Notes: a model not told the origin generated them from the letters alone. A DNA stretch of 60,000 bases from Bugula neritina (GCA_964035545.1 OZ037769.1:2575001-2635000), one strand, 5' to 3'. Counted from the stretch's first letter, positions 1 to 12,503 are shown. Numbers and translations: made by a program.

Positions 1-3000
1 ATGTTAAAATTTCAGTATCAACGTCAGGGTGGCTCTGCGCACTCCCATCCTGACACCTCACAACTACAGCTTCCCACAGGCTATACGGTCCATCAAACTC
101 AATCAGCTCAGCGTAGTCTCCAAAACCGAGAGTACTCAGAGATGGCAAGGAACACATTTTAACACCTGTCAAATAACATTATTGAGTGTTGTTTGGTAGG
201 TTCACCATTTTCAGGTCACATGGTAATATATCCAAGCCAATTACTATTTAGGCGATGATGTGAAATTTTGAAGAATAGAGTTGAAAAATAATAATTTCAC
301 AAACAGCTTCAACATGATTGGCTAATCTTGTAGACGGAAAGGTTGCCACTCGTCCAACGATATTACACTGCATCAGTTAGTTGACATACTATATTCCAAC
401 AAAGGAGTGTAATTTAGAGCATCTGCTGTTCATAGCAGTTAAACGTGCAGTGACAGATTGTAAAGATAACTTCAAGTATTGAAAAGACAACTTCAATTAC
501 TCCTGGTATTGGTTATTCATTAAATTGGTTAGAATTCGTACAGAAAGAGTGCTGGATAAATACTATAGGGTATAAAGTAATAATGATTTATTGATATTAA
601 ATTTAATTTACTCACTACAAGAATTTAGCCGTAACGCAGAATCAGAGTTTCTCTGGAATATGGCGTTCTTTTCATCATCCAACCTTAAATTGAATAAAGT
701 TTAGAAATCAAACTATTATGAAATCAAAACTCATTTTCTAAACGATAAGAGTACGACTTTCATATATCCTAAATAGTACCAGCTAGATCAAGTAGATCTA
801 CAAAATTCAATAGAATTTTCGCAACTGCTGCTGTTACTACTATTATTTGCTAAAGATATCCCAAAACATCATAGAGCTACTGTAATACAGCTTTACACTG
901 TTGTTACAGACCATTACTATTATTTCTCTCTTCTAACATTATATAACTCAGTTTTAAAGGCTGTAAACCAATGAAATGGAAGCAGGTAACTTACTGGCAG
1001 GTAATTGTCTCGCTCTCTACTCTCTGGTTAGTTTGACTCTCACCATCTGCACACGACACATTCACAGTCTCACCTAACTGGTAGAACTCTTGCTCACTAC
1101 TGAAGACATTATTGTCAGAGAAACCGAGTAAAGCTCTGTTGGGAGTAGAGCATCTCTTTACCACTAGATATCAAAGCAAACGACACAAATAATCCTGGTA
1201 TAATAGGCTAGCAATGTGACAACCTGATTTTCCTGACTTTTCCACAAGAGTTCTTGGAACAAATGGATTAACTAGCAATAATGCTAAAGGTAAAACATGA
1301 TATAAAATAATAAGACTATCTGAAATTTTTGCCACAGATATTTCTCTTTAAAATAGAACTCTTAATACGCACTGAGAATCATTATTTAAAAGCCAAGGTC
1401 ATCTGCCATTTTGCTACTTTTATATGATAAGAAATCTTGAAATTGCTCTAATGTATATAACATACTGCATAAATATCCCATGAACCAAGAAAATAACATC
1501 TATAATATATGAGGACAATTTGCATTCACATGAAAAGATAGGTGAGATTTTTCGTTCAGCTATTTATGTCTTCTTAAATTTCATAATAATATACTAGGCA
1601 ATACTACCAAATTGTTTTTTCTAATATTACGTATGGACATGACCTAATGTACAACAGGTCATGGATGGGTTCAATCACAAGACTGTTCAAACAATTGTTA
1701 TACAGAAATTATATTTATCTCTTAGTACTTCTCACTACTTTGTATCACAAAACTCTACCGCATTCTGGAGGTGGCCGAGACCAAAGGCCATAGTTCCAGA
1801 ACCAAAATAATTTTCTCATCTTTTCAGGTTCATCACTATCTAGAAGTAGCTCAAGGTCATCTGGTGCCTCGCATATCGACCATGTTGAGTTTCCTGAGAG
1901 AGTGAGCGAGTCATTGCCACAAGCGTCTTCTGTAATATTGTACGTCTGCACGGTGCCCACTGGGTAAAAGCGTAGCTGAGTGAGTTGGACTCGCTCCAGA
2001 TCAATCTCATCTTCAAGTTCTGCTCCGTCAGACGAGTTTACCAAGATTGGGTAGTCGTAGGTGGCACTGAGTAGACTGCACACTGGCTCTATATCAACAT
2101 CCAACTTTCACAATTAACACAAATTAAAAGAAATTTCAAAAACTCTTACTTTCTTCTTAATTAAAATTTTCTACCTCACGAACTAAAACTCAGAAATAAA
2201 TGAAAATCATGAAAATATGTTTGAAGAAGTAAAGATTGGGTGCAATTCTTGAGCTAAAAGCTGCCAAACTACTACTATTGCTATTATTCACAGTTTTAAG
2301 CTTTGAAAATAGTTAACACAATGTAGTGGCGTGATTACCCAGTGGTCCCCGTGGTGTAATGGCAAGCACACTTGCTTGCGCGCCAGAGGTGTCGGATTCG
2401 ATTCCCAGTAGGGGCAATTATTTTTCACACACAGTAGTGCAAGCAATTATTTACTGCATTATAATTAAAAACTGTAAGATTTTTAAGAGGACAATAGGTG
2501 GGAAACTATATTATAGTACAAGCTAAATCTTATTTTCACCTACCGTTACCACAATTCTCGTCCAAAGAAGAGAGATCCCAATAAAACTTTAATATTTCGT
2601 ACCCATCACCATTGATTACAATAGTAGGGCTGCAGGTAGCTGTAAAACTATCCTCTGGTGGAGCTTTACGTAACACCCCTTCAACACAATCTACCTGTAT
2701 TGTCCAGCCAACTGACCTCTCCACCATTTCTTCTGGTTCAGATAGAAGTTTGACTTGAGAGAGATCATCGGCGGGGTTAAACTCGCAGTAAGAGTTGATT
2801 GAGTCTAAATGTAGCTGTCTAGCTGTGTAACTAATAGTATCAGCATTCTCCGAGCTAGTACTGTTCTCATCTTGAGCTGTAAATGTTTCATATTTCAACA
2901 TTTACTTTATATTGCTAAGAATACTTTTTAACACAGCTAAAAATGAGATCCATAAATTATGCTAATTATAGTTATATGACAATAAAGATGCCAACACAAA

Positions 3001-3491
3001 ACACACATTTATCATTCTAACAGAAGCAGCTATATATATCAAAACGTTCAAATGCATTTTATGTGGTTATTTGAAATTTTGAGTAGATGGAAATAGAAAA
3101 TATTATTGTCATTAAAAACCATTGTTAACACTTGTTAACAATAATGATCAACTTTAACGACAAAATATTATTAAAATATATATTATATGCTGCTTACCCA
3201 GTGTTTGCTCAGAAACTAACAGAGTGCTGTAAAGATAGAAAAACGACATACTAGATTACTACACGGTAAACGTTAAAATATAATCTTTTACATAGTTGAA
3301 GATGCCAAGGTAAAGGGGCCTAAATAATTAGTGCTTAGAACTACCAATAATTACATTAAATGCATAATCAATAGAAAACTTCATATTATACAATATAATA
3401 TATAAATATAATATTTCAACTTTTGATAAAAGAAAACTTACAAACTTATAAATGAAATGAGAAGGAAATGGTCTGAACAAGCGAGAAACAT
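1..3491 (-). CDS. secreted multi-CCP (sushi) domain protein, 5' part, truncated by window edge
   Basis: I read seven exons on the minus strand: 3491-3442, 3226-3198, 2876-2544, 2088-1759, 1163-995, 683-616 and 165-1 (open at the edge). All have AG/GT borders, and phases agree at every junction (2,1,1,1,2,1). Exons 1 and 2 together encode a hydrophobic signal peptide starting MFLACSDHFLLIS and ending near TLAQ. Exons 3 and 4 each encode one four-cysteine module with the CCP pattern: Cys, V-x-C, Cys, Trp, Cys. Exons 5 and 6 form a split module and exon 7 starts a fourth. CCP modules are extracellular adhesion and complement-type binding domains. The modules here are about 110 residues, against roughly 60 in typical CCPs, and exon 6 lacks the usual Trp. 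No membrane anchor is visible because the 3' end is missing. The specific protein is not recognised. Confidence 0.8.
2345..2416 (+). pseudogene. tRNA-like sequence (tRNA pseudogene or SINE head)
   Basis: A-box-like TGGTGTAATGG and B-box-like GATTCGATTCC lie at tRNA spacing, and the ends GTCCCCG and TAGGGGC nearly pair as an acceptor stem. The T-stem and anticodon stem contain mismatches, so this is probably a decayed tRNA or tRNA-derived repeat, not a working gene. It lies in an intron of the CCP gene, on the opposite strand. Confidence 0.6.
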
Positions 3492-4033
3492 GGCAGACAT
3501 CAAGTTCAAATAAGTCACTAAAAAGATTAATTGTTATCACGTTTTAGAACAACATAATCTACGTTAATAACAGTAAATTGCCTAAATTCCTGTGAATTCT
3601 TAGCATAACTATGTATAGACGCTGTCATAAATATTCTAATTGAAATACATTTTTAATCTAATATATTGAGACTCGGCAATAAATAAAATTCAGGGTAAAT
3701 TTTTTGTTATTGTTTAAATTAAAATGAGGTACAATTGTTATACAGTCATATACAGTTATATGTATTCTATGCTTAAAAATAATTAGAGCTATCAATTTAA
3801 TGTAATTTTTATTAGACTATGTTTTATAAATAAAAAACCTTCAAACACTTTCAAATATTTTTCTAAAACGATTTTTAACAATGCGTTAAATAGAATACCT
3901 TGTGCGAACCCATTGCAACAATTATTTTTAATATTTGGAAATGAATTTTGATTTATTAAATTTAACAGAAGCAATTTTCAAGTTTAACTTAATTTAAGCC
4001 GCACATAATTCCTTTTACAGAAATCAGACAGAA

Positions 4034-5188
4034 ATGATACCTCCGGTGTACTATCCATTATTCTTCAGCGTTGGTTTGTTACTCCTAATCTTGCTGATAG
4101 TGCTAACAAACATCTATTGCAAATTCTGCAAATATGGATCTAACAAAGGTAAATATAATCTAAACAACCCTAATCCCATGCGGAATAATGGGGCATATGG
4201 AATGATTCCTCCAAACACTGTGGTGCCAACTCCTTCCTTACCACTTCAGCCCATTTACGAGGGACAAGCAATCCAGCAAAATTACAACAACCCACCATTT
4301 GCAAGACCCGACCTTCCTCCACAAGATTCTATGAAAAGAGCGCCAGTAGGGGGTTATATGCCTATGCAAAATATGTTACCAGGCACGAACATTCCTTATC
4401 AACCACAAGGTGCTAAAAATGACCCTCAACAAGTAAGTGACATGAAATTATTAAATCCAAAAGATACTATAGAACCGATTCCGAAAATTCCTCTAAGACA
4501 AACTAACCCAACACTAACTATAAATGATAATAGAAGCAACTATTCCCCTAAGATAGCAAACACCATCGGAACGGCATCCACATTGATGTCCCAACTAACC
4601 AAAAGAAAAGACAGTCTTGAAGAAGAAAACTGTTATGAGGAAATTGAAACCGGCATGTTGAATCCTAAAATGGCTAAACTACCACCAATTGGAGCAGCTG
4701 GATTAAACCCAGCCAACAGTCAAGGTAGCGTGGTTACAGGAAGACATTCATATACCAAAACATACTACACTGCCAGAGATCCCAAGGGAGACAAACTTCC
4801 TACACCTTTACCAGAAAAATCTTCTGGCACATTGCCAAAAACATCGGCACAGAACAGTGACACAAAAATGTTTCAAAAACCAGCCAGTGCAAGCATGAGT
4901 TCGCGAATGGCTCCTATACCTTTTGCTAGACCACAAACCGGAGGAGGAAACTCCCAGCAAAGTATGGGTTCTGTTAAGCCTCAAATACAAAGGCCTCTCC
5001 CAAACCCGGATGTGAAGTCAAGCAATGATCAGAACATCACAGCTAATTCTCCACCCAAGGCTGCTGAAGTAGAAAATAACACAGCAAATGGTGTAAAACG
5101 TCGTTCTCCAAAAGCTAACTCGCCATCGAAAAAGAAGAAATTTTCAATTCCACTACCACCAACTCCATCAGAAAATCCGAAATTGTGA
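4034..5188 (+). CDS. single-pass membrane protein with long proline/serine-rich tail, unrecognised
   Basis: This 384-codon open frame ends with TGA. Residues about 8-27 form one strong hydrophobic segment ([16 protein letters not shown]), followed by a Cys/Lys-rich juxtamembrane stretch (IYCKFCKYGSNKGKY), which suggests a short outside N-terminus and a cytoplasmic tail. The tail of about 350 residues is low in hydrophobics and rich in Pro, Ser, Asn and Lys, with possible Tyr phospho-sites (CYEEIE, SYTKTYYTARD) and a basic C-terminus (KRRSPKANSPSKKKKF). A splice acceptor (CCTTTTACAG, ending at 4020) lies just upstream with no stop between it and the ATG. The exon could therefore continue an earlier coding exon, but none was found. 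AATAAA at 5606-5611 fits its 3' end. It is divergent from the CCP gene. No family is recognised. Confidence 0.7.
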   Translation: MIPPVYYPLFFSVGLLLLILLIVLTNIYCKFCKYGSNKGKYNLNNPNPMRNNGAYGMIPPNTVVPTPSLPLQPIYEGQAIQQNYNNPPFARPDLPPQDSMKRAPVGGYMPMQNMLPGTNIPYQPQGAKNDPQQVSDMKLLNPKDTIEPIPKIPLRQTNPTLTINDNRSNYSPKIANTIGTASTLMSQLTKRKDSLEEENCYEEIETGMLNPKMAKLPPIGAAGLNPANSQGSVVTGRHSYTKTYYTARDPKGDKLPTPLPEKSSGTLPKTSAQNSDTKMFQKPASASMSSRMAPIPFARPQTGGGNSQQSMGSVKPQIQRPLPNPDVKSSNDQNITANSPPKAAEVENNTANGVKRRSPKANSPSKKKKFSIPLPPTPSENPKL

Positions 5189-5605
5189 GGTAGTTGACGA
5201 AAATACCAGGCATGAAGAAACTGACTAATCAGTGAAAGTTTGAAGGAAAGTTTACAATCTACAGTAGAAATAGAAAAAATCCACAAAGAAGCTGAAGAAT
5301 GTTCCAGTGGTTGTGAGGCAAAAGACCACCTGGTATGTCTAAAGTAATATATTACAATGATGTCTGCAGCACAAAATGGCGCATACATAATGTGACAGAA
5401 AATTTCCTAATTCTGGTAACTTCTGGTGACAATTAGGAAATAGAAAGATCACATAGAAACCCTCCTTTTGTAATTTAAAATACCTTTAAGTTTCATTTAG
5501 TAATTAACCAATAGCCAAAATAGGTGGCTGTTTTTAACACACCGTACGTTTATAGAGATTGATGTACCTTACCCATTGCAGATAACCTTATCTAGGAGTT
5601 CAATT

Positions 5606-5611
5606 AATAAA
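5606..5611 (+). terminator. polyadenylation signal AATAAA of the membrane-protein gene
   Basis: An exact AATAAA lies about 420 nt after the stop at 5188. It is the best-placed signal before the next repeat. Confidence 0.55.
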
Positions 5612-5850
5612 ATATGTAGAATTTCTCCAAACTGGTTTGTTGATTCATTGACGAAAAGTAAGAAAATTATTTAATAAGTTTAAAAATTTAAATTACTTTT
5701 TTGGTGAGATGGAGTCAAAAGGCTATGAATTTATAGTACTTTTATAATAATATTGGGTTTTTGTTCGCTCAATTTCATTATGAAGCAGCAGCAGCCATAA
5801 GATTTTGTCAAACTCATTGGTGTTGGGTGCAGTGTTAAGTTTATCCAGCA

Positions 5851-5918
5851 GCCCTTGTGATGTAATTGGTTAGCTCGCTTGCAAGCCGGAAGTCTGCTGT
5901 TTGCATCCCGGTGGGGGC
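5851..5918 (+). pseudogene. tRNA-like sequence (tRNA pseudogene or SINE head)
   Basis: The ends GCCCTTG and TGGGGGC pair as a 7-bp acceptor stem with wobbles. An A-box-like TGTAATTGGTTAG and a B-box-like GTTTGCATCCC are at tRNA spacing, and the anticodon loop may be TTGCAAG. The D arm is poor. It resembles the element at 2345, so both may come from one tRNA-derived family. The rest of 5200-6290 holds 3' UTR and AT-rich sequence with no supported gene. Confidence 0.55.
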
Positions 5919-6100
5919 AAAATTTTCAAACGTAATAACATGTTATTACGTTTAACAACATAAGACTAACCATCAGACAACCACTCACAGTTACCACTAA
6001 AGCAGCTACTGCTCTGCCATAGGGCAGATACAGGTACACTCAATCGTAATCTTTTTGTAAATTTTTGTAAGGAAAATGACAAGAAAGCTAGATTGAAAAT

Positions 6101-6106
6101 TTTATT
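6101..6106 (-). terminator. polyadenylation signal of INPP1
   Basis: TTTATT on the plus strand reads AATAAA on the minus strand, about 190 nt beyond the INPP1 stop. Confidence 0.5.
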
Positions 6107-6291
6107 AGCACAAATTTGGAACAAAACCAAAATAATTAAAATAAACATTAAATAACTTATCTAAATCATGCTACAAAATGTAGATAGTACACAAGATTCA
6201 AGTGTGAGAATCTGTTTAAATAAAGAATTCTACGATATAAAAACAAGTTTGGAATCAGAATAAATAGCGCATTGACAAATGGGCTAGTGAC

Positions 6292-9200
6292 TTAGGTAAA
6301 GTCATCTGTCCTGTTAAAATATTTAAGCATATTGGAAAAGAATGCTACAACATGTTTTAGATCAGAGTAGGCTATTATTCCATCGGACAGGGGATCATGA
6401 CTCCCTGTGTATTTAATCTCGAATTCACTATAAGGGAAATCTTTAAGGCAACCTACAAATTTAAAGATTTTACTATGAAAAATCTTATAACCACATAAAA
6501 TTGATTAATTTTTATGTGGTTAATTTTTCCATTAAACACCAAAACAAATTAAGGACTGAGCATTATTACACTGTAAAATGTATGTAACAATCCTACTTTA
6601 GCGTGAAAAGTAAATATACCAAAATGTACCGGCAATTTTGTTGAACCAATAATTATAACTCTGTTACCACATATAATGTACTTCACTAATTGTTATGCAG
6701 TTGCAGCAGATGTGGTGGATATCGTTATAGCAGATAGTATTACGTTATAGCAGATAGTATTATATTATAGCAGATAGTATTACGTTATAGCAGATAGTAT
6801 TATATTATAGCAGATAGTATTACGTTATAGCAGATAGTATTACCTTATAGCAGATGTGGCATAAATTACGTTGTGGTAAATGTTGTTCATTAGGTTACAG
6901 CAAATATTGTACGTATCACTTAGTAGCAAATGTTGTACATTATGCATTATGTTGTAGTAAATGTCTTTTAAAAGTCTCAAAAATTTCATGAAAAATATAA
7001 TGTAAAATATCTCTAAAAAAAGCAAATCAACATACAGGGGAAGGGGTTTGGGGTGTTTCCTAAACAGCTACAATTCAAATGCTTCATTGTCTTGAGTTGA
7101 AGTAATAAAAAGTAGAACCTTTGAAGCAAGATAAATTTGAATATTTCTATGTACCTTGATAGGATTGCAGAGCTTCAAAAATAGACCTATAGTTGAGTAT
7201 TCCCCCTCCCTGAGCTTTGAGAATGCTGTGGCCCGCACAGGTGTCCCACAAGAACACAACGTTAGACTCTAAGGTTATCACATACAGATCAGCTTTTCCT
7301 TTTGCTACAGCCAGCACCTTGTTCCCAGCTCCTGTAGGTTACAGAAGTTAGACAATAATATTCAAAACTTTTAATTAAACTATAAACCAACTTTTTAGCA
7401 ACTTTTCCAATAAAGTTTTACAATAAGTGCAAATTTAAACATTGAAGATAATCAAACTAAAAAAAATCATAATTAAACTTGTTTGCCATAAATATTTTGC
7501 AGGTCTTATTAATTTGTGTCTGCTGACAATCGTTTAATATACGACTACACCTAGTATGTCATATACTTGCATTATTACATACTATACACACACGCGCGCG
7601 CGCACACACACACACATATATACCATCAACTAATTAAGCTCTAATGTGACAGTGTTGCAAAAGCCTTTACCAATTTTAAACTATCACAAAGTAAATAACT
7701 TCTTTGGAACTTTGACATGTTTTTGTGCGAACTCAAAGCTGATCAGCAGAAAGTTTATGCCATTGTCAAAATAAATTAAGGTAAAAATTTTTTTTCATTT
7801 TAAAGACTGCACAACTTTTTACTATGGACTTACTAGTATTTTCCGATTCAAATATCCTACTTTTTACACTTCTTTGCACTTATACATACTTACATTACAC
7901 TTACATTACACTTACTTTTACTTACCCTTTGGAGAGATTCGTTCAAACAGTGGATTGTCTATAACAAAAGGCATTTTCTCGCCTCCACTAAGGGCCAATC
8001 TCATCTCACTAGACGAAGACGGGGCACGTACGCAATTCTCACTAACTAAGGAAAGTGAAGATTCAGGGTGATAACAACCCCAGTGAATAGCTGTCTCTGC
8101 TCTAAAGTCATGTATATATTACATAATTAGCTTTGATTATGTATTATTAATTATTAATTAATCATTAAATAAATACCAGTACCGAGTAAACAATAAACCT
8201 GTACAATAAACGGAGTACAAAGTAACCAAAGCAATGATCTCAAGTTTTCAAGACTTTTTTGTAAATCAAGATTTTACTTTCACTACAAAAAAATAAAAAG
8301 AACAAAATCTTTTTTGGACTTTTATCTATAATAACACCAGTAGCCTGCATGAATACAACTAAATTTAAAGCAGCAAAAAAAATGCAGACACAAATAGTCT
8401 CTACTTAATACTATGACTTTAGGTTCTATAAACCGCAACATGACGGACAGTGTTTACACCTTCTGACAGCGTTATTGCTGTGTTGCTGACAAGCAAATAA
8501 AGCATTGAATTCCGTAAGGAAACCGCCAACTGTAGGCTGCTAGCATTAAAACAGGTGTTTAGTTATTAACTGCTTTGGAAACACCGACATACTAAAAAAG
8601 AGAACGCAGCAGTTAGTGTAGACTCACTGGGAGAAATTTCCGGAATCACAAGTGTCCAAGTTGAACGGATAGCTGACAACTCCAACAAACGGCTGCCCAG
8701 TGGTGAGGTTGTAAGAGCCTAAGATGACGGTACAGCACCCTAGCCCTCGGTGTGACAGCCCGTCCACAACTACAGACTTCTTAGCGTTAACATACTCTTT
8801 GGTAGCATCTGCATACAACATAGCATCTCTAGTATTATGAAGTTATATATACTCTTTGGTAGCATCTGCATACAACATAGCATCTCTAGTATTATGAAGT
8901 TATATATACTCTTTGGTAGCATCTGCATACAACATAGCATCTCTAGTATTATGAAGTTATATATACTCTTTGGTAGCATCTGCATACAACATAGCATCTC
9001 TAGTATCATGAAGTTATATATACTCTTTGATAGCATCTGCATACAACATAGCATCTCTAGTATTATGAAGTTATATATACTCTTTGGTAGCATCTGCATA
9101 CAACATAGCATCTCTAGTATTATGAAGTTATATATACTCTTTGGTAGCATCTGCATACAACATAGCATCTCTAGTATTATGAAGTTATATATACTCTTTG

Positions 9201-10999
9201 GTAGCATCTGCATACAACATAGCATCTCTAGTATTATGAAGTTATATATACTCTTTGGTAGCATCTGCATACAACATAGCATCTCTAGTATTATAAAGTT
9301 ATATATACTCTTTGGTAGCATCTGCATACAACATAGCATCTCTAGTATTATAAAGTTATATATAAAGTAATATTATATTATGTAAAGTAACACTATATAA
9401 TATAAAATAATACTACATTATATAACATAACACTATATAATACAAAGTAGCATCATATCAACCCACCGATTGGATCGATCCACACACCGATATTAGAAAA
9501 GTCTACAGAGAGATTCTCCAACTCAGTACTGTGAGTAGAAATACCTTCCACTATATGAGCGGGTAACTCCAAGTTGGAATGTATGAGCGAGGAAATACTA
9601 TCTACCACTAGAGGGTCAGAGAGTGCCTTTGCTGTAAAAGTATTAACGAATCTTAACAGTTCGTACATGCTAAAATTATTATAAATTGAATGAAGCAACC
9701 AACCATGTACTGACAACTCCCAGTAGACACTAAGAGTTGAATTAAATTCAGTAGACCAGTAAACTACAAGCTGGTAACTAGTTTCAATAGAGCCAAACTT
9801 TTATTCCAGAGAGTTCTAAAGTCTTATAACAACTGCAGTAATCAGAGGCAAGATGGTTTTTGATTAGACGTTCATTTTTGTAGTTGTCAGTTTGAAATGG
9901 TCCAAAGAAAGACATAATTTTCACAGCATTAGTTAAAATAAAGATTCGATGAGTTTGGAGTTGTTCACCACTGCCACTTCATAAGCAACTCACATTTATG
10001 CATACAACTTTGTGTGCCTGTATTGTATTTTCTACATATTGTCTTTCATTAACAACTTCAAATTACAGCACATTGTGTCAATTACAACTTAAGACTGAGG
10101 AAGATACACTTACACAGCATAACTTTTGTATCTTCTGTATTCCCCGTAAGTTTCACCTGTACTTCTTCATCTCCGTGACTTTGGAAACTACAATTCTCCT
10201 CTCCATGTATATCCCTTATATCCGGAAACTGCAAAAATAATGTATTCATTTTGTATAAATCTCTGCCACCAATTTGAGACGTGAAAACAGACTAAAGAGA
10301 AACTTGATTAATACGTCTGCTCGACTCAAACTAGTTTGACTGTAAACTGATCAAGCTATGAAGATATTCCTAGTCAATCTTAGTAACTCACACACCAAAA
10401 AGGGAGAAAAAGAATTACCTGTCATTACCAATTATCTAAGAAGATTATATGCTACTGGTGAGAAATAGAATACCACTACTGCTATCAAGGTTAATGTTAT
10501 ATACTTCAAATTATATAACATCCAATAGAGCAATACTGCATAATGTGCAATGGTGAAAATGTAAAAAATTAAAATAGGTTGTTGAAAAAGAAAAAAATTA
10601 TGTTCTTATTTTCATATATAAGAGGAGACAATCCCAAAGTATTGAAATGCAGAAATAATGGATCATGCAGTAACGAATTGATATGCATACTTATTATTTG
10701 TAATAGAGACTCAAAATCAACGCATTTTCCCTAAAACATAAATGTAAATAACAAATTTGAGAACTCACCAACTTTCTAAGTTCATAGTCAATAACTGTTT
10801 GACAGAGGACATCGGCTAAAGTCTTGAAATCAGAACTTCCATCTTTCCTGTCTACTTTTTCTTCAGTAGCAATTCTCTGGTGAATAGATTGAGAATCTGA
10901 TCCGCCTGTCCAGTAGGCTGCCCTGATTATTCTAGTGATACGAGATGCTTTCTCTGAGGCTATAATCAAACCCTCAAGGAAGCCTTTGACTGACACCAT
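6292..10999 (-). CDS. INPP1: inositol polyphosphate 1-phosphatase homologue
   Basis: Minus-strand exons are 10999-10769, 10228-10114, 9631-9467, 8808-8628, 8101-7926 and 7331-7155, then a short exon near 7059-7036 and a last exon starting at 6404 or 6427 and ending with TAA at 6292. Recognised segments are DFKTLADVL (exon 1), the metal-site HGEE (exon 2), WIDPID-AT spanning the exon 3/4 junction, and LWDTCAGHSILKAQGGG (exon 6). These are hallmarks of the Li+-sensitive, Mg2+-dependent phosphatase family, closest to INPP1, which removes the 1-phosphate from Ins(1,4)P2 and Ins(1,3,4)P3. The predicted length of about 393-402 aa fits the family (about 400). Exons 1-6 are phase-consistent. The short exon 7 has two donor/acceptor combinations that keep frame: GTATGT with 6404, or a weak GTTGAT with 6427. 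A minisatellite duplicates the exon 4 acceptor. Confidence 0.9.
6725..6858. repeat. 20-bp minisatellite, about 7 copies
   Basis: The unit is TTATAGCAGATAGTATTACG, alternating with a variant in which the last bases are ATA. This gives a partial 40-bp higher-order period. It lies in the last large intron of INPP1. Confidence 0.95.
7589..7622. repeat. CA/CG alternating purine-pyrimidine tract
   Basis: A run of CACACA, then CGCGCGCGCG, then CACACA and TATATA gives about 34 bp of strict purine-pyrimidine alternation in an INPP1 intron. Confidence 0.9.
8794..9363. repeat. 57-bp minisatellite, 10 copies, derived from an INPP1 splice acceptor
   Basis: Ten head-to-tail copies start at 8794, 8851, 8908, 8965, 9022, 9079, 9136, 9193, 9250 and 9307. 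They are nearly identical. Each contains, on the minus strand, the 3' splice site TTGTATGCAG and the first about 17 nt of INPP1 exon 4. The unit is a multiple of three, so long spurious open frames appear on both strands. Confidence 0.97.
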
Positions 11000-11501
11000 G
11001 GTGTTGAACCAACCAGTAAATATTCACCTGTGAACACAATACAAGTTACAGAGTCAAGGCCAACAGTAAATGGACTGTGAGTATATCACAACTAAAATAG
11101 TATTAGTTACTATGATTATCAACATGTTGATCCTTCTAGGACATTTGGTGGTAATATCATTGAAACAATATTAAATTAAAAAATTATGGTCAAGTAATAA
11201 ATTTGTGAAACAGCCAATCAATTAACCAATAAATATAATAATACCCAATATAAATAATATAAGTTATATAGTTACTAATTCTAGCTTAAACTTGAAATTA
11301 ATCTTATCAACTAACTTATAACCTATAGGTTATAACTATAGCCTACTGACACTGATTACTAATAGTTACAGCTATGCCTATAGTCACACTCACAGTAAAT
11401 GTCATAGCACTGTCTACTCCTACTACTACTAATGGTAGGTCTACTACATTAATTTTAAATCATTTGCAAGAATAATAATTAATTGAGTAATTATACTACT
11501 A

Positions 11502-11797
11502 CTAGGTCTAATACGGGTACTTGTAGTATTACTATTAGTATTACTGTATTAGTACTGTAGTACTACTACTAGTAGTACTAGTACTAGCCCTAGGTCTACT
11601 TAAACTGTACTTCTAGTAGACTAGAAGTAGACGTAGTACTACTAAACGTAGTACTACTAGTACTACTACTAGTACAATAGACGTAGTAGTACTACTGTAC
11701 TAGTAGTAGTACTAGTAGTACTACTACTACTACCAATAGAAGCTGTAGACGTAGTCTAAGTCTAGTCTTCAGTACTAGTAGTAGTACTAGTACACTA
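11502..11797. repeat. self-complementary TAG/CTA trinucleotide tract
   Basis: Runs of TAGTAC, ACTACT and TAGTAG in both orientations make many local palindromes. The tract lies in the roughly 2.4-kb interval between the INPP1 start and the CDK12 coding start. A shorter TAG/ACT tract is at 12906-12962. I see no gene in 11000-12400 apart from possible 5' UTR exons. Confidence 0.85.
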
Positions 11798-12399
11798 AAT
11801 GTTTTACTTCACTATTGGCATTAGTACTCTCATAGTTCTTGTTTAAATACAATATTGTAATTATTTTAATGATGCCAAAAACTAAGGTGAAACCGCTTTT
11901 GAAATCAATAATTGATTTCCTGAGTACTTCTGCACTGGCAGGACAGCAAACTATTCTTGCAGGCAACAATAATCTTTATGAAAGTTGCTTGGAGCAGCAC
12001 CGAGTTGGTAGCCACTGAGTGCATTGCTTCAGCCTTTCAAAAGTATTGGATTTGCAATACCGTGTGTGCGCAAAGAATGTACTCAGGCACCCCTAATTTG
12101 GTGCTGTTTCTAGCAATATTTAGTAATAATTGCACTTATCAACCAACAAAAGCTATGTTCTGCTTTCAACCCATTACCGTATCTTAGAAAAGATAACTCC
12201 ACAACTTTATAGCTAGATTATAGCGGAAACTGATCGTCGTCACTGCCCCTCCCAGAATGCCAAGTTAGACTAATTTACTAACAAAAATGGACTTGTAGTC
12301 TATGACTGCAAACAACCCAAATCCTTTGCAATCTGCAAAAGAAATATTAAAATTGGTGCGACCATATAGACCTTTTATGAGGGGAGCTTATAATTATTC

Positions 12400-12503
12400 T
12401 TGACTTGGTCCATTTTGTCTTGCTGGGTGGTTATAACTGACGTATAAGAAAATATTCCCGTCAGTGTATTATACGGAATACGTAGCTGCCGTACTAGAAC
12501 AAG
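12400..12503 (+). other. possible CDK12 5' UTR exon ending in a strong donor
   Basis: The sequence AACAAG followed by GTACGTAAG (donor at 12504) lies about 970 nt upstream of the acceptor TTGATTGTAG that ends at 13475, just before the CDK12 start codon. The surrounding 12225-12500 stretch is less AT-rich than its neighbours. The 5' limit of the exon is not visible. Confidence 0.4.

Noticed and set aside
2345-5918. Functional tRNA genes at 2345 and 5851
   Set aside because: A and B boxes are present, but D, T or anticodon stems contain mismatches in each copy.
5966-6060. AG/GT-bounded, less AT-rich stretch around 5990-6040
   Set aside because: Too short, and no neighbouring exon joins it in frame on either strand.
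8770-9370. Two long open frames (about 180 codons) with a perfect 19-residue repeat, one per strand
   Set aside because: They are by-products of the 57-bp minisatellite, whose unit is a multiple of three. They repeat INPP1 intron and exon-edge sequence.
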